Source of the DNA: Bacillota bacterium
GTDB taxonomy: Bacteria > Bacillota > Clostridia > Peptostreptococcales > Anaerovoracaceae
Reading direction: 5' to 3'
Length of the DNA stretch: 64,000 nt
NCBI GenBank assembly: GCA_028724585.1
Contig: JAQYCQ010000026.1
Coordinates: 1 to 64,000, forward strand
Positions 8,369-18,436 of this stretch are shown piece after piece. The notes under the pieces are model-generated. The model did no database searches. It was not told the DNA's origin and saw only the letters and a list, made by a program, of their open reading frames with translations. Positions within the stretch are counted from its first letter, which is position 1. Each line of letters begins with the position of its first letter. Both the position numbers and the translations under genes were made by a program.

Positions 8369-9888
8369 CCGAATATCTCCCTTCCGCACCTGTACTGCAC
8401 AGCCTCTGCCACATCTGCCGTCTCTATATCATTCCTGCCGTCCATATCGGCGATCGTACGCGCGACCTTAAGTATCCTGTCATATGACCTTGCCGAAAGA
8501 TTCAGTTCTGTATATGCGCTTTTTAGCAGCCTCTCACCGTCTTCTCCCAGCCTGCAGTACTTCTTTATCTGTTCCGTTTTCATCTGTGAGTTATATTTAA
8601 TAGAAGAATCCCTGTATCTCCTGTCCTGCATTTCCCTGGCCCTCAGCACAGCTTCCTTCACCCGCGCCGTTGAAATTCCCGGCTTATGATCGTGTATTTC
8701 ATCGTAACCCGGCGCCGTCAGCGTCACGCACATGTCTATCCTGTCGAGAAAAGGCCCGGAAAGCTTTCTCTCGTAACGTCTGATCTGCGAAACGGTACAG
8801 GTGCATTCATGGTTAGGATCGCCCAGATATCCGCAGGGACACGGATTCATCGCCGCCACCGCAAGGAAGCTGCATGGCATGGTCACGCTCCCCGACACTC
8901 TGGAGATCGTAACCTTTTCGTTCTCCATGGGCAGACGCAGTGCCTCCCTGGCCTGTTTGGAGAATTCCGCTGCTTCATCCAGGAAAAGAACTCCCGTATG
9001 CGCCAGAGATACCTCTCCAGCCTTGACCTTCACGCCTCCTCCTATGAGGGCAGCCGGCGTCACGGTATGGTCAGGCGAACGGAAAGGCCTTATCCTTATA
9101 AGAGGTTTTCCTTCGTCCAGCATCCCGCTCACGCTGTAGATCTTCGTGACCTCCAGAGCCTCTTCGTAAGTCAGCGGCGGCATAATGCCCGGAAGCCTTT
9201 TAGCCAGCATGCTCTTGCCGCTGCCCGGCGACCCGGTCATAAGGATATTGTGCATAGCCGAAGCCGCTATCTGAAGAGCCCTTTTGGCATGCTCCTGCCC
9301 TGAAACATCGGCGAAATCCGGCACATCAGCCTGACTCTCGAAATCCACCTCTTTAAATTCCACCTTCTCCAGGCCGCGGCCGCTTACCGCGAAATCCACC
9401 ACATCCGCCAGCGATTCCGCACAGTATATCTCGACATCCTCTACCATAGTTCCTTCCGATCTGTTGCCGGCAGGTATCACGAATCTTCTTGTCCCCGCGT
9501 CTCTCAGCCCCGCTATCATAGGCAGCGCTCCGCTTATCCTGTTGACGCTCCCGTCGAGAGCCAGCTCGCCCATAAAAGCGAAATCCTCCATGCCGTCTGC
9601 CATATCCAGGCCGGACGACTTCAGGATACACAGAGCGATCGGCAGGTCGAAGTGAGTTCCTTCCTTCCTGACGCCCGCCGGCGAAAGATTTACCGTCACC
9701 CTTCTATCCGGAAAACTGAAGCCCGAATTGACGACAGCCGTCCTCACTCTCTCCTTTGACTCCCTGATAGCCGTATCAGGCAGCCCTACTATCTGAAAAC
9801 CCGGAAATCCAAAAGCCACATCCGTTTCGACCAGGACCTCCTCAGCGTCTATGCCGCGAAGCGCGGCGCTCTTTACCTTTGAATACAT
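8365..9888 (-). CDS. YifB/ComM family AAA ATPase (Mg-chelatase-like)
   Basis: 507 aa. N-terminal Lon-like/ChlI domain (about 20-140, with GFPGFQIVGLPD and NLSPAGVRKEG), AAA+ module with Walker A GSPGSGKS (219-226) and Walker B LFLDEAAEF (301-309), a four-cysteine patch around NPCPCGYLG and CTCT, and a C-terminal Mg-chelatase lid domain. ComM relatives are helicases that extend branch migration during natural transformation; others are known only as YifB. GTGAAGGG precedes the ATG. Followed by dprA with a 4-nt overlap. Confidence 0.93.
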   Translation of the reverse strand: MYSKVKSAALRGIDAEEVLVETDVAFGFPGFQIVGLPDTAIRESKERVRTAVVNSGFSFPDRRVTVNLSPAGVRKEGTHFDLPIALCILKSSGLDMADGMEDFAFMGELALDGSVNRISGALPMIAGLRDAGTRRFVIPAGNRSEGTMVEDVEIYCAESLADVVDFAVSGRGLEKVEFKEVDFESQADVPDFADVSGQEHAKRALQIAASAMHNILMTGSPGSGKSMLAKRLPGIMPPLTYEEALEVTKIYSVSGMLDEGKPLIRIRPFRSPDHTVTPAALIGGGVKVKAGEVSLAHTGVLFLDEAAEFSKQAREALRLPMENEKVTISRVSGSVTMPCSFLAVAAMNPCPCGYLGDPNHECTCTVSQIRRYERKLSGPFLDRIDMCVTLTAPGYDEIHDHKPGISTARVKEAVLRAREMQDRRYRDSSIKYNSQMKTEQIKKYCRLGEDGERLLKSAYTELNLSARSYDRILKVARTIADMDGRNDIETADVAEAVQYRCGREIFG

Positions 9889-9972
9889 CCCTTCACCCCT
9901 GTGTAAAGCCGTACGAAGCTCTCATGCTCCGCCGCTGCAAAAAATAATATATTAATGATCCTGCCGACCTGC

Positions 9973-9987
9973 GTGGACTCCGTCCAC
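9973..9987. repeat. GGA/TCC-centred palindrome
   Basis: Perfect 15-bp palindrome GTGGAC-TCC-GTCCAC in the yraN-yifB gap. One member of a dispersed family described under findings. Confidence 0.7.
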
Positions 9988-10006
9988 ATTGCTCACGCCG
10001 TCCCGG

Positions 10007-10369
10007 TCAGGCCGCCCTGCCGCCCTTTATCCAGCGCACAGCGTATTTTCCGCCCGTGCATATCACCTCTACGATATCTATCCTTATGTCTTCGTACTTC
10101 TTTTTCCTGTTCTGCAGATATACATAAGCGCAGCGCTTGATATGCTGTTCCTTCTTCCAGTCGACCGCCTGGCAGGGCAGGCCGTAATCCTTCCTGCTCC
10201 TTGTCTTCACTTCTACGAAGCACAGGACTCCGTGGTCGAGGGCGATGATATCTATCTCCCCGTATCTGCACCTGTAATTGCGTTCGAGAACGGCACAGCC
10301 GTTTTTTACAAGGAAACCGGCCGCTATATCCTCTCCCCTGCGGCCCAGCTTCATATTATCATTCTTCAT
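10007..10369 (-). CDS. YraN family (UPF0102) nuclease-fold protein
   Basis: 120 aa, the usual size of UPF0102. It has the restriction-endonuclease-like core of the family: RRGEDIAAGFL, then GEID (37-40) and FVEVKTR (51-57), which supply the Glu/Asp/Glu-Lys set. Cellular function is unproven; neighbours are commonly DNA-processing genes, as here (yifB, dprA). GGAGG lies 7 nt before the ATG. It heads the minus-strand run and has its own promoter. Confidence 0.88.
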   Translation of the reverse strand: MKNDNMKLGRRGEDIAAGFLVKNGCAVLERNYRCRYGEIDIIALDHGVLCFVEVKTRSRKDYGLPCQAVDWKKEQHIKRCAYVYLQNRKKKYEDIRIDIVEVICTGGKYAVRWIKGGRAA

Positions 10370-10391
10370 CCAGATTCCTCCATTTATTGAG

Positions 10392-10420
10392 ATTCTATCA
10401 ATTTATTCATTATATGTCAA
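10392..10420 (-). promoter_or_regulatory. Promoter of yraN-yifB-dprA
   Basis: Minus-strand TTGACA (10415-10420), 17-bp spacer, TAGAAT (10392-10397), placed between the coaBC terminator and the yraN ribosome site. Confidence 0.75.
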
Positions 10421-10436
10421 TAAATGTTATTGAAGC

Positions 10437-10468
10437 AAAAAATAAAAAAGCCGGCTTTCCACCGGCTT
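10437..10468 (-). terminator. Terminator after coaBC
   Basis: Minus-strand hairpin AAGCCGG/CCGGCTT (10448-10454 and 10462-10468), then a T-rich run of 13 bases. It closes the dapF-yicC-gmk-rpoZ-coaBC operon about 50 nt after the coaBC stop. Confidence 0.85.
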
Positions 10469-10516
10469 AAGTTCAGATCATCTGATCATGTTATTTTATG
10501 CTGTTAAGATACGCGA

Positions 10517-11749
10517 TCAGTTTTTGGCATTTATCATCTCGACGACCCTGTCGAGGATCAGGTCTGCCACCTGAGTTTTCTGCATCTGGTCAAACTTCTC
10601 CATGCTGCCGTCAGGCTTAATGAAAGTGACTATGTTGGTATCACGGTCAAAGCCTGCTCCAGGCTGTGCCACGTTGTTGGCCACGATCATATCCAGGTTC
10701 TTCTTCCTGATCTTTTCTTTAGCGAACTGCTCCAGATTTCTGGTCTCGGCAGCGAATCCGACGAGTACCCTGTTTCCTTTTTTCTTTCCCAGAGTCGCTA
10801 TTATATCCGGATTTTCCTCAAGAGTGAGGGTGATCCCGTCGTCGCCCTTTTTCTTTATCTTGTGCTCGGACTTATGGGCCATCCTGAAATCACACGGAGC
10901 AGCGGCTTTTACCACCGCGTCGCAGTCATCGAAAGCCTCCTCGCAGGCATCCAGCATATCCTGGGTGCTCCTCACATGGACGACCTTTACTCCTGCAGGC
11001 TCAGGAAGATTTACAGGACCTGATACCAGAGTGACCTCCGCTCCTCTGGCCGCGGCTGCTTCCGCCACGGAATATCCCATCTTTCCGGAGGATCTGTTGC
11101 TTATATACCTTACAGGATCTATGTCCTCTACTGTAGGGCCGGCTGTGACCAGCAGGCGTTTACCGGCAAGATCCCGCGGAGCGGCTGTGCGCGGAGCGCT
11201 CGTATCTTCCCCGCCTTCTCCCAGGATCTTTAATATATATTCAGCGATCTCTTCAGGCTCGGCCATTCTGCCTTTTCCCACATCGCCGCAGGCGAGCAGG
11301 CCTTCTTCCGGTTCTATAAAAAGATAACCTCTGTCCTTGAGCTTCTGGATATTTTCCTGGACGATCGGGTTTTCATACATATTGACGTTCATCGCCGGAG
11401 CTATGAGGACTTTTGCCTTTGTCGCCATTACCGTGGTCGTCAGCATGTCGTCGGCTATGCCGCAGGCTATCTTGCCGATAATATCTGCCGTAGCCGGGGC
11501 TATCACCATGACATCAGCCTTTTTCGCCAGAGCTATATGCTCGACTTCCCAATATTTAATGGAGCCGAAAGTGTCTGTGGTCACTGGATTTTTCGACAGC
11601 GTCTGGAAAGTCAGCGGCGAGACGAACTCTGCCGCGTTTTTGGTCATTATGACATCAACTTCTATATCCTTTTTGACGAGAAAGCTGACAAGCGCCGCCG
11701 ATTTATAGCACGCGATGCCGCCCGTTACTCCGAGTACCACACTGGCCAT
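10517..11749 (-). CDS. coaBC: Bifunctional phosphopantothenoylcysteine decarboxylase/synthase CoaBC
   Basis: 410 aa coenzyme A biosynthesis enzyme. The CoaC half (about 1-185) has the flavoprotein fold with catalytic His71 in VEHIALAKKADVMVIAPAT, PAMNVNMYENP and active Cys154 in ACGDVGKGRMAE. The CoaB half (about 193-410) has TAGPTVEDIDPVRYISNRSS, a lysine motif IKKKGD, and FAAETRN. It joins cysteine to 4'-phosphopantothenate with CTP and then decarboxylates. AGGAG precedes the start; the gap to rpoZ is 4 nt. Confidence 0.97.
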   Translation of the reverse strand: MASVVLGVTGGIACYKSAALVSFLVKKDIEVDVIMTKNAAEFVSPLTFQTLSKNPVTTDTFGSIKYWEVEHIALAKKADVMVIAPATADIIGKIACGIADDMLTTTVMATKAKVLIAPAMNVNMYENPIVQENIQKLKDRGYLFIEPEEGLLACGDVGKGRMAEPEEIAEYILKILGEGGEDTSAPRTAAPRDLAGKRLLVTAGPTVEDIDPVRYISNRSSGKMGYSVAEAAAARGAEVTLVSGPVNLPEPAGVKVVHVRSTQDMLDACEEAFDDCDAVVKAAAPCDFRMAHKSEHKIKKKGDDGITLTLEENPDIIATLGKKKGNRVLVGFAAETRNLEQFAKEKIRKKNLDMIVANNVAQPGAGFDRDTNIVTFIKPDGSMEKFDQMQKTQVADLILDRVVEMINAKN

Positions 11750-11753
11750 ATCC

Positions 11754-12110
11754 TTACTCCTCTTCCGTTTCCTCTGTGTTCTCTTCAGCAGCGGCTTCTT
11801 CTGCTTCGCCGCCGGCTTCAGTTTCAGCGGCAGCCTCAGCCTGAAGCGCTTCTTCCTGAGCTTCGTACTCTCTTTCGTTCTCTTCTTCAGCCAGTTCCTC
11901 AGCCTCTTCTTCTGAATGGAACTTTCTCGAATATGTGATCTTGTCGTCAGCTATCTCCTGAGTAGCGATAGAAACCGGCTTCTCTATACCGATGTCAGCG
12001 AGCGGAGGATAACCGTCGATGAGGTCTCTCGCGCGTTTCGAAGCGAGGATCACCAGAGTGTACCTGCTGTCAACTTTTTTTCTTAATTCATCTATTGAAG
12101 GATAAAGCAT
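11754..12110 (-). CDS. rpoZ: RNA polymerase omega subunit with long acidic tail
   Basis: 118 aa. The first 65 residues match omega (MLYPSIDELRKKVDSRYTLV; SKRARDLIDG; KPVSIATQEI), which binds beta-prime and aids RNA polymerase assembly. The remaining ~50 residues are almost only Glu and Ala with a few Thr/Gln, making a highly acidic, probably helical or disordered tail longer than in most omegas. GAGGAG lies inside the gmk stop region, so translation is coupled to gmk. Confidence 0.92.
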   Translation of the reverse strand: MLYPSIDELRKKVDSRYTLVILASKRARDLIDGYPPLADIGIEKPVSIATQEIADDKITYSRKFHSEEEAEELAEEENEREYEAQEEALQAEAAAETEAGGEAEEAAAEENTEETEEE

Positions 12111-12113
12111 TGA

Positions 12114-12731
12114 TTATTTCTCCTCTCTGTATTCTGAGATTATCTGTTCGGCTTCGCCGTCCATTACCCTGCAGTGTTCTGCTTTTATTATGTCGAGGAC
12201 CTGCTCGACAGCTCTGTCGAGATCGTCGTTTACCACGCCGTAATCGTATCTGTCCAGGTATCCTATCTCACCCATAGCCTTGCCCATACGCTGGTCGACG
12301 ACCTCTGCAGTCTCAGTACCGCGTCCTGAAAGCCTTTCCCTGAGGATCTTGATAGAAGGAGGGAGTATGAAGATATAAACTCCTTCGCCGTAGGTCTCTT
12401 TGACTTTCATGGCGCCCTGTACGTCTATCTCGAGTATGACGTCGCGGCCCGCTTCGACGGCTGCCTCCACCGGATCCAGCGGAGTCCCGTAATAATGGCC
12501 GTGCACATAGGCGTGTTCCAGGAACCTGCCCGCGCTGACCCTGCTGACGAATTCTTCTTCTGTAAGGAAGTAGTAATTCACTCCGTCGACATCGCCCGGG
12601 CGCGGATCGCGCGTAGTCGCCGAGACCGACAGCATCACACTGTCTCCCAGCCTCGCTGTTATCTGTTCGATTATAGTACCTTTTCCTACTCCTGACGGTC
12701 CGGATACGACAAAAAGTCTTCCTTTTTTCAT
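12114..12731 (-). CDS. gmk: Guanylate kinase
   Basis: 205 aa, standard length. Converts GMP to GDP with ATP. P-loop GPSGVGKGTI (11-20), GMP-binding block SATTRDPRPGDVDGVNY (about 38-54) and DVQGAMKVK (about 97-105). GGGAGG precedes the ATG. Sits between yicC and rpoZ; the remA gene found at this point in Bacillus is absent (only 37 nt separate the two genes). Confidence 0.97.
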   Translation of the reverse strand: MKKGRLFVVSGPSGVGKGTIIEQITARLGDSVMLSVSATTRDPRPGDVDGVNYYFLTEEEFVSRVSAGRFLEHAYVHGHYYGTPLDPVEAAVEAGRDVILEIDVQGAMKVKETYGEGVYIFILPPSIKILRERLSGRGTETAEVVDQRMGKAMGEIGYLDRYDYGVVNDDLDRAVEQVLDIIKAEHCRVMDGEAEQIISEYREEK

Positions 12732-12768
12732 TGATATGCCTCCCGGCGGCTCTTTTACTATATTGTTA

Positions 12769-13650
12769 TTATTCTATGTTCTGAACCTGCTCCCTGATCT
12801 TTTCGACCTCGCTCTTTATCAGCAGGACCGAACGTGTGATCTCTATATCGTTGGCCTTTGAGCCTATCGTATTCGCCTCGCGGTTCATCTCCTGGACCAG
12901 GAAATCCAGCTTTTTGCCGATAGGGCCCGATCTGTCGGCCAGTATGAGACCCAGCTCCTCCACATGGCTGTGAAGCCTTACAGTCTCTTCGGTAACGTTG
13001 ATCTTATCGGCGAAGACAGCTGCCTCCTGAAGAAGGCGGTCTTCACTTACAGAAGCGTCACCTATAAGCTCCTTCATATGATCTTTGAGCCTGTCATAAT
13101 ATTCAGTGATGACATCCGGCGAACGTTCCTCTATCTTCTTAACGAGCCCGTCGATAACGGCGCCTCTCGAGATAAGGTCCTCAGCCAGCCTCTCTCCCTC
13201 GGCAGTCCTCATCGAATCGTGTACTTCAGCTGCTGAAGCGACCGCGGAAGTAAGAGCGGATATTATCTCTTCTTCGTTCTCCTCAGCGGGAACTGCTTTC
13301 AGGACATCGGGAAGCGAAGTCAGATGCTCTACGCTGACGTTGTCGTCAAGATCGAAGCGCGCGGCCAGTTCCCTGAACTTTTCCATATATTTATCGGCCA
13401 GTGCCACATTCAGCTCGAGCTCGGTATCAGGCTCTCCCAGGTTCTCGACGTTTATGTTCACATCGATCTTGCCGCGCTGTATTTCTTTTTTTACTGTATT
13501 TTTTACCGCTTCCTCGGCAAATGAATATTTGCGGGGCATACGGACATTTACATCGCAGTAGCGGTGATTTACCGACCTGATCTCGGCTGTCACCCTGCGC
13601 TTCTCATCCGCGTACTCGCCTCTGCCGAAGCCTGTCATGCTCTTAGCCAT
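12769..13650 (-). CDS. YicC family endoribonuclease-like protein
   Basis: 293 aa. N-terminal YicC domain beginning MAKSMTGFGRGEY and a C-terminal DUF1732 domain ending in the conserved GPIGKKLDFLVQEMNREA followed by SKAND. Escherichia coli YicC has been reported to act on small RNA; the family's general role remains poorly defined. AAGGAG lies before the ATG; 14 nt downstream of dapF. Confidence 0.93.
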   Translation of the reverse strand: MAKSMTGFGRGEYADEKRRVTAEIRSVNHRYCDVNVRMPRKYSFAEEAVKNTVKKEIQRGKIDVNINVENLGEPDTELELNVALADKYMEKFRELAARFDLDDNVSVEHLTSLPDVLKAVPAEENEEEIISALTSAVASAAEVHDSMRTAEGERLAEDLISRGAVIDGLVKKIEERSPDVITEYYDRLKDHMKELIGDASVSEDRLLQEAAVFADKINVTEETVRLHSHVEELGLILADRSGPIGKKLDFLVQEMNREANTIGSKANDIEITRSVLLIKSEVEKIREQVQNIE

Positions 13651-13664
13651 AAAAGGACATCTCC

Positions 13665-14513
13665 TTAAAATCCGGGCGCGCTGCCCACGAAAGTGAGCAC
13701 AGCCCTGCCCTGCATAAATACCTGGTCACCCTCGAAGGTGACTACTACCTCGCCGCCCGGCATCGTTACCTTGATGCTGTCGCCGAGTTTTTTATAAGCG
13801 CGTGCCACCGCCGCGCTGCTGCATGCTCCTGTGCCGCAGGCGAGCGTCTTGCCGGCACCGCGCTCCCAGGTGCTGCATAATATGTGTGAATCGTTCACAA
13901 CGCTGACGAAGTTGACATTTGTGCCGTCCAGGGCGAACTGAGGAGCGTGCTCTATAGAATATCCGTAAGTAAGCGCCAGATGGTCAAGGCCTTTCATGCC
14001 GTCTCCCAGCTGATCATTGAAGATCACCGCGTGAGGCACTCCGAGATGAGTGAACACCAGATCGAATTCCTGATCCTTTGGCAGGTCCGGCGGCAGAATG
14101 CCGTTTCGCGGCGCCGGCTTAAGGGTAAATTCCTTCATCTCACCTATCTGTCCCATATTGACCTTTACATTTGTGGCACGGGTCGCGCTCTCCAGTATCT
14201 CTACTGTCTTTACGCCGTCCCCGGTCTCTACTGTAAACGAATCTTTGTCTACGATCTTTCTGTCTTTAACGAATTTAGCGAAGCATCTGATGCCGTTTCC
14301 GCACATTCCCGCCTCAGAACCGTCAGCATTATAAAAGGCCATCTTTATATCGGCGCTCTTAGACGGCTCGGCGGCGATGAAACCGTCAGCCCCTACGCCA
14401 TAGTGCCTGTCGCATATATGGTTAGCCAGCACCGGCCTGTTGGTGATCTTCAGGTCCATATTATCGACAATGGCGAAATCATTGCCTGCTCCCTGATACT
14501 TATAAAAATCCAA
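13665..14513 (-). CDS. dapF: Diaminopimelate epimerase
   Basis: 282 aa. Interconverts LL- and meso-diaminopimelate for peptidoglycan and lysine. The two catalytic cysteines are Cys71 in MCGNGIRC and Cys226 in LACGTGAC; substrate motifs QGAGNDF and HYGVGADGFI are present. The start is TTG (TTGGATTTT) with AGGAG 8 nt upstream. Position 222 of the usual ERGxGET segment is Lys instead of Glu. First gene of a five-gene operon; lysA elsewhere in the window completes the last lysine step. Confidence 0.95.
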   Translation of the reverse strand: MDFYKYQGAGNDFAIVDNMDLKITNRPVLANHICDRHYGVGADGFIAAEPSKSADIKMAFYNADGSEAGMCGNGIRCFAKFVKDRKIVDKDSFTVETGDGVKTVEILESATRATNVKVNMGQIGEMKEFTLKPAPRNGILPPDLPKDQEFDLVFTHLGVPHAVIFNDQLGDGMKGLDHLALTYGYSIEHAPQFALDGTNVNFVSVVNDSHILCSTWERGAGKTLACGTGACSSAAVARAYKKLGDSIKVTMPGGEVVVTFEGDQVFMQGRAVLTFVGSAPGF

Positions 14514-14553
14514 TTTACTTTTCTCCTGAAATATGCTATCTTTTTCTGATAAT

Positions 14554-14568
14554 GTCCGCGGAGCGGAC
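14554..14568. repeat. GGA-centred palindrome
   Basis: Perfect palindrome GTCCGC-GGA-GCGGAC in the dapF upstream region, extended by flanking AA/TT. Family member; would form a hairpin in the dapF leader RNA. Confidence 0.7.
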
Positions 14569-14727
14569 GTTATGTTTCATAATAACACAAAGACGAATCT
14601 TTAACGCGGCTTAAACCGCAGATTCTTCCTTTATATATTCTTTTATTATTATAATTTTATACAAATATTTCATTCTGCCGGAATATTTGACCAGAATATT
14701 TTATCCCAAAAGTTCCGTTACCGAGAA

Positions 14728-14756
14728 ATGATAACATAATTGGCACTGATGTGCAA
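14728..14756 (-). promoter_or_regulatory. Probable promoter of the dapF operon
   Basis: Minus-strand TTGCAC (14751-14756), 17-bp spacer, TATCAT (14728-14733). The predicted leader of about 210 nt contains an imperfect hairpin (14593-14624) and the GGA palindrome. No equally good plus-strand promoter for rqcH was seen. Confidence 0.5.
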
Positions 14757-14794
14757 TAACAGCGGGCGCGGACCTTAAGGGCATGGAGGGCATT

Positions 14795-16555
14795 ATGGCT
14801 TTTGACGGAATCGTAACCTCAGCCGTCGTCCGCGAGCTCAGCGAAGCCGTGACCGGCGGCAGGATAGACAAGATATTTCAGCCGTCCGCCGAGGAGATAA
14901 TCCTGCTGATCAGAAACGGGCGCGACAAACACAGGCTATACATATCATCGGCGGCTAACCACGCCTGCCTCTACCTCACAGAAGGAAAGGACACAAACCC
15001 TATGAATCCGCCGTCCTTCTGCATGCTGCTGAGGAAGCACCTGCAGAGCGCGCGTATCAGGGAGGTGCGCCAGGTCGACTCCGAGCGTATAGTAGAGATC
15101 TACACCGACGCTGTCAACGAGCTTGGCTTCAGCGTAAATCACCGGCTGGTCATAGAGATCATGGGACGCCACAGCAACATCTCCCTGGTCGACATCAGGA
15201 CCGGAAAGATAGTGGACTCTATCAAGAGGCTGTCCGGCGATGTCAACAGATACAGGCAGACCCTGCCGGGCGTGCAGTACGTAGCGCCGCCTTCCCACGG
15301 CAAGGTTCCGTATTTCGGGCTGGACCGGGAGAGCTTCAGGAAGATAGTCGAGGACGACCCGCGTCATAACACTGAAAAAGCGCTGGTATCCGCCATCCAG
15401 GGCATAAGCCCGGCCATGGCCTCGGAGCTCATGTTCAGGGCAGAAAAAGCTGACGGCGGAAGCATTGCCGACAGGCTCTACAACGAGCTTATGAACATCA
15501 TAGACCAGGTGACATCCGGAAGGACGGCTCCAGCTATCTATTACGACGAAGACGGGGCTCCTGTGGACTTCCACGCTGTCGAACTCACCATGTACGACGG
15601 CTCATACGAGCGCAGGGAGATGCCCAGCGTCAGCGAAGCCTGCCGGGCCTATTTCGAAGGGCGCGCCTCTTCCAACAGGATCCGCCAGAAATCGTCGGAT
15701 ATAAGGCATATAGTCAATCAGGCTCTGTCAAAGCTCCAGCTAAAAAAACAGAGACTCAATGAAGATCTGATCCGCGCTGAGAACTCTGACAAATACCGCC
15801 TCTACGGCGAGCTGCTGACAGCCAGCCTCCACAAGATCGGAGAAGGCCGCCGCTTCGCCGAAGTCGACAACTACTACGACGGCACGACGATGAAGATCCC
15901 TCTTGACCCGCGCTACAGCCCGGCCAAAAATGCCCAGCTGTATTTCAAGCGCTACGATAAGTCAAAGACCGCCGTCATAGAAAAGAAAAAGCAGCTGGAA
16001 GAAACAGAGCGCGAGATAGAATACCTGGAGTCGGTGCTCACATTCACAGAGAGCGCTTCTGTGAGCGAAGACCTGGACGAGATCAGGGCAGAGCTCGCTG
16101 AAAACGGCTATATGAAGCCCCGCAAAGACCAGAAGAACCGCCGTAAGAAAAAGCCGAAGATCCACCCTTACGAATACACGCTCTCCACCGGTCTCAAAGT
16201 CATGGCCGGCCGCAACAACGTGGAGAACGACCAGCTGACCTTCAAGAAAGCTTCCTCGGGAGACATCTGGATGCATACCAAGGACATACCGGGCTCTCAC
16301 GTAATAGTCTTTACGGGAGGACGCCAGCTGACAGCCGACGAGATATACGAAGCCGCCTCAATAGCCGCCTACCACAGCAAGGCTAACCAGTCAGCTAACG
16401 TGCCAGTGGATTACGTCAACTCACGTTATGTAAAAAAGCCGGCGGGCGCCCGTCCCGGCTACGTGATCTTCACCCACAACAGGACAGTATACGTAAACCC
16501 TAAGCTGCCGGCAGCTTCTGACAGCTTGCAGCCATCTGCAGACGACCGCGCCTGA
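14795..16555 (+). CDS. rqcH: Rqc2/NFACT family ribosome quality control factor RqcH
   Basis: 586 aa. RqcH binds obstructed 50S subunits with peptidyl-tRNA and recruits tRNA-Ala to add alanine tails marking stalled chains for decay. NFACT-N covers about 1-270 (with PPSFCMLLRKHL), a coiled coil about 285-435, a basic linker KNRRKKKPK, and the NFACT-R/DUF814 domain with DIWMHTKDIPGSHVI. Older databases call this a fibronectin-binding protein. The ATG at 14795 has GGAGG 5 nt upstream; an upstream ATG at 14783 overlaps that site. Stands alone, divergent from dapF. Confidence 0.93.
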   Translation: MAFDGIVTSAVVRELSEAVTGGRIDKIFQPSAEEIILLIRNGRDKHRLYISSAANHACLYLTEGKDTNPMNPPSFCMLLRKHLQSARIREVRQVDSERIVEIYTDAVNELGFSVNHRLVIEIMGRHSNISLVDIRTGKIVDSIKRLSGDVNRYRQTLPGVQYVAPPSHGKVPYFGLDRESFRKIVEDDPRHNTEKALVSAIQGISPAMASELMFRAEKADGGSIADRLYNELMNIIDQVTSGRTAPAIYYDEDGAPVDFHAVELTMYDGSYERREMPSVSEACRAYFEGRASSNRIRQKSSDIRHIVNQALSKLQLKKQRLNEDLIRAENSDKYRLYGELLTASLHKIGEGRRFAEVDNYYDGTTMKIPLDPRYSPAKNAQLYFKRYDKSKTAVIEKKKQLEETEREIEYLESVLTFTESASVSEDLDEIRAELAENGYMKPRKDQKNRRKKKPKIHPYEYTLSTGLKVMAGRNNVENDQLTFKKASSGDIWMHTKDIPGSHVIVFTGGRQLTADEIYEAASIAAYHSKANQSANVPVDYVNSRYVKKPAGARPGYVIFTHNRTVYVNPKLPAASDSLQPSADDRA

Positions 16556-16563
16556 GGCGCGGA

Positions 16564-16580
16564 CGCGGACGGAGTCCGCG
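16564..16580. repeat. GGA-centred palindrome
   Basis: Arms CGCGGAC and GTCCGCG around GGA, 9 nt after the rqcH stop and before its terminator. Family member. Confidence 0.7.
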
Positions 16581-16608
16581 TGATATTGCCGCGCGCAAAA
16601 ACGCCAAA

Positions 16609-16642
16609 GGACGGACCGCCTCACGGCAGTCCGCCCTTTTTT
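16609..16642. terminator. Bidirectional terminator between rqcH and secG
   Basis: GC-rich hairpin (16609-16620 with 16625-16635, one bulge) followed on the plus strand by six T. On the minus strand a shorter T run follows a few bases later. It serves the two converging genes. Confidence 0.75.
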
Positions 16643-16662
16643 ATTCATTATAATCTACTGCG

Positions 16663-16896
16663 CTATTTCTGGATAGCTGTGAGCGCGACCGCTACTACGA
16701 AGAAAATGACCGCGCATACTGTAGTGATCCTGGAAAGGATCGCTTCATATCCGCTGCTCTTTTTCTTGCCGAAAAGCTGCTCCGCACCGCCGCCGATGGA
16801 ACCCGAAAGTCCGGCGCTGTTTCCTGACTGGAACAGGATGCTGAAAGTGAGCAGAAGCGAAACCACGATCATGACGATCATCAATGCTGTCTTCAA
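16663..16896 (-). CDS. secG: Preprotein translocase subunit SecG
   Basis: 77 aa, usual for SecG, a small partner of SecYE in the membrane. Two membrane helices (about 2-21 and 52-74) flank a cytoplasmic loop with the family pattern SGNSAGLSGSIGGGAEQLFGKKKS. I choose the TTG start at 16896, which has GGGAGG nine bases upstream; the open frame runs further upstream, but those codons precede the ribosome site. Follows eno on the same strand with a gap of about 125 nt. Confidence 0.9.
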   Translation of the reverse strand: MKTALMIVMIVVSLLLTFSILFQSGNSAGLSGSIGGGAEQLFGKKKSSGYEAILSRITTVCAVIFFVVAVALTAIQK

Positions 16897-17022
16897 AGCC
16901 TGCAACCTCCCTGTAATGTTATCTGAAAATACGCCCCGATATACAAAATACGGAGGCCGTGTAAATAACAAAATCTATTCAATCTAAAATAGATTATCAC
17001 AAATATATGTTACTTACAAGAG

Positions 17023-18315
<1,293 letters not shown>

Positions 18316-18363
18316 TTATACAACCTCCTGTAAAAATGGTATTAATTTAATCTGTGTCTAAAT

Positions 18364-18392
18364 AGCATACCACAGCAGCGAACGCAGTTCAA
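18364..18392 (-). promoter_or_regulatory. Promoter of eno
   Basis: Minus-strand TTGAAC (18387-18392), 17-bp spacer, TATGCT (18364-18369), about 45 nt before the enolase start codon. Confidence 0.6.
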
Positions 18393-18394
18393 CC

Positions 18395-18428
18395 GCGACC
18401 GCTCACGCGGACAAAGGCGCTCCGCGCC
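18395..18428. repeat. Intergenic repeat A, copy 1
   Basis: About 34 bp in the eno-sulP gap, nearly the same as 25719-25752 (one inserted base and two or three substitutions). It starts GCGACCGCTC and ends in a GGCGC-TCC-GCGCC palindrome (18416-18428). Confidence 0.65.
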
Positions 18429-18436
18429 GCGGCACT

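Noticed and set aside
14741..14754. Second sigma-54-like site (TGGCAC then GTGC) upstream of rqcH
   Set aside because: The GG-to-GC distance is one base short and the -12 element is not TTGC; sigma-54 tolerates little spacing change.
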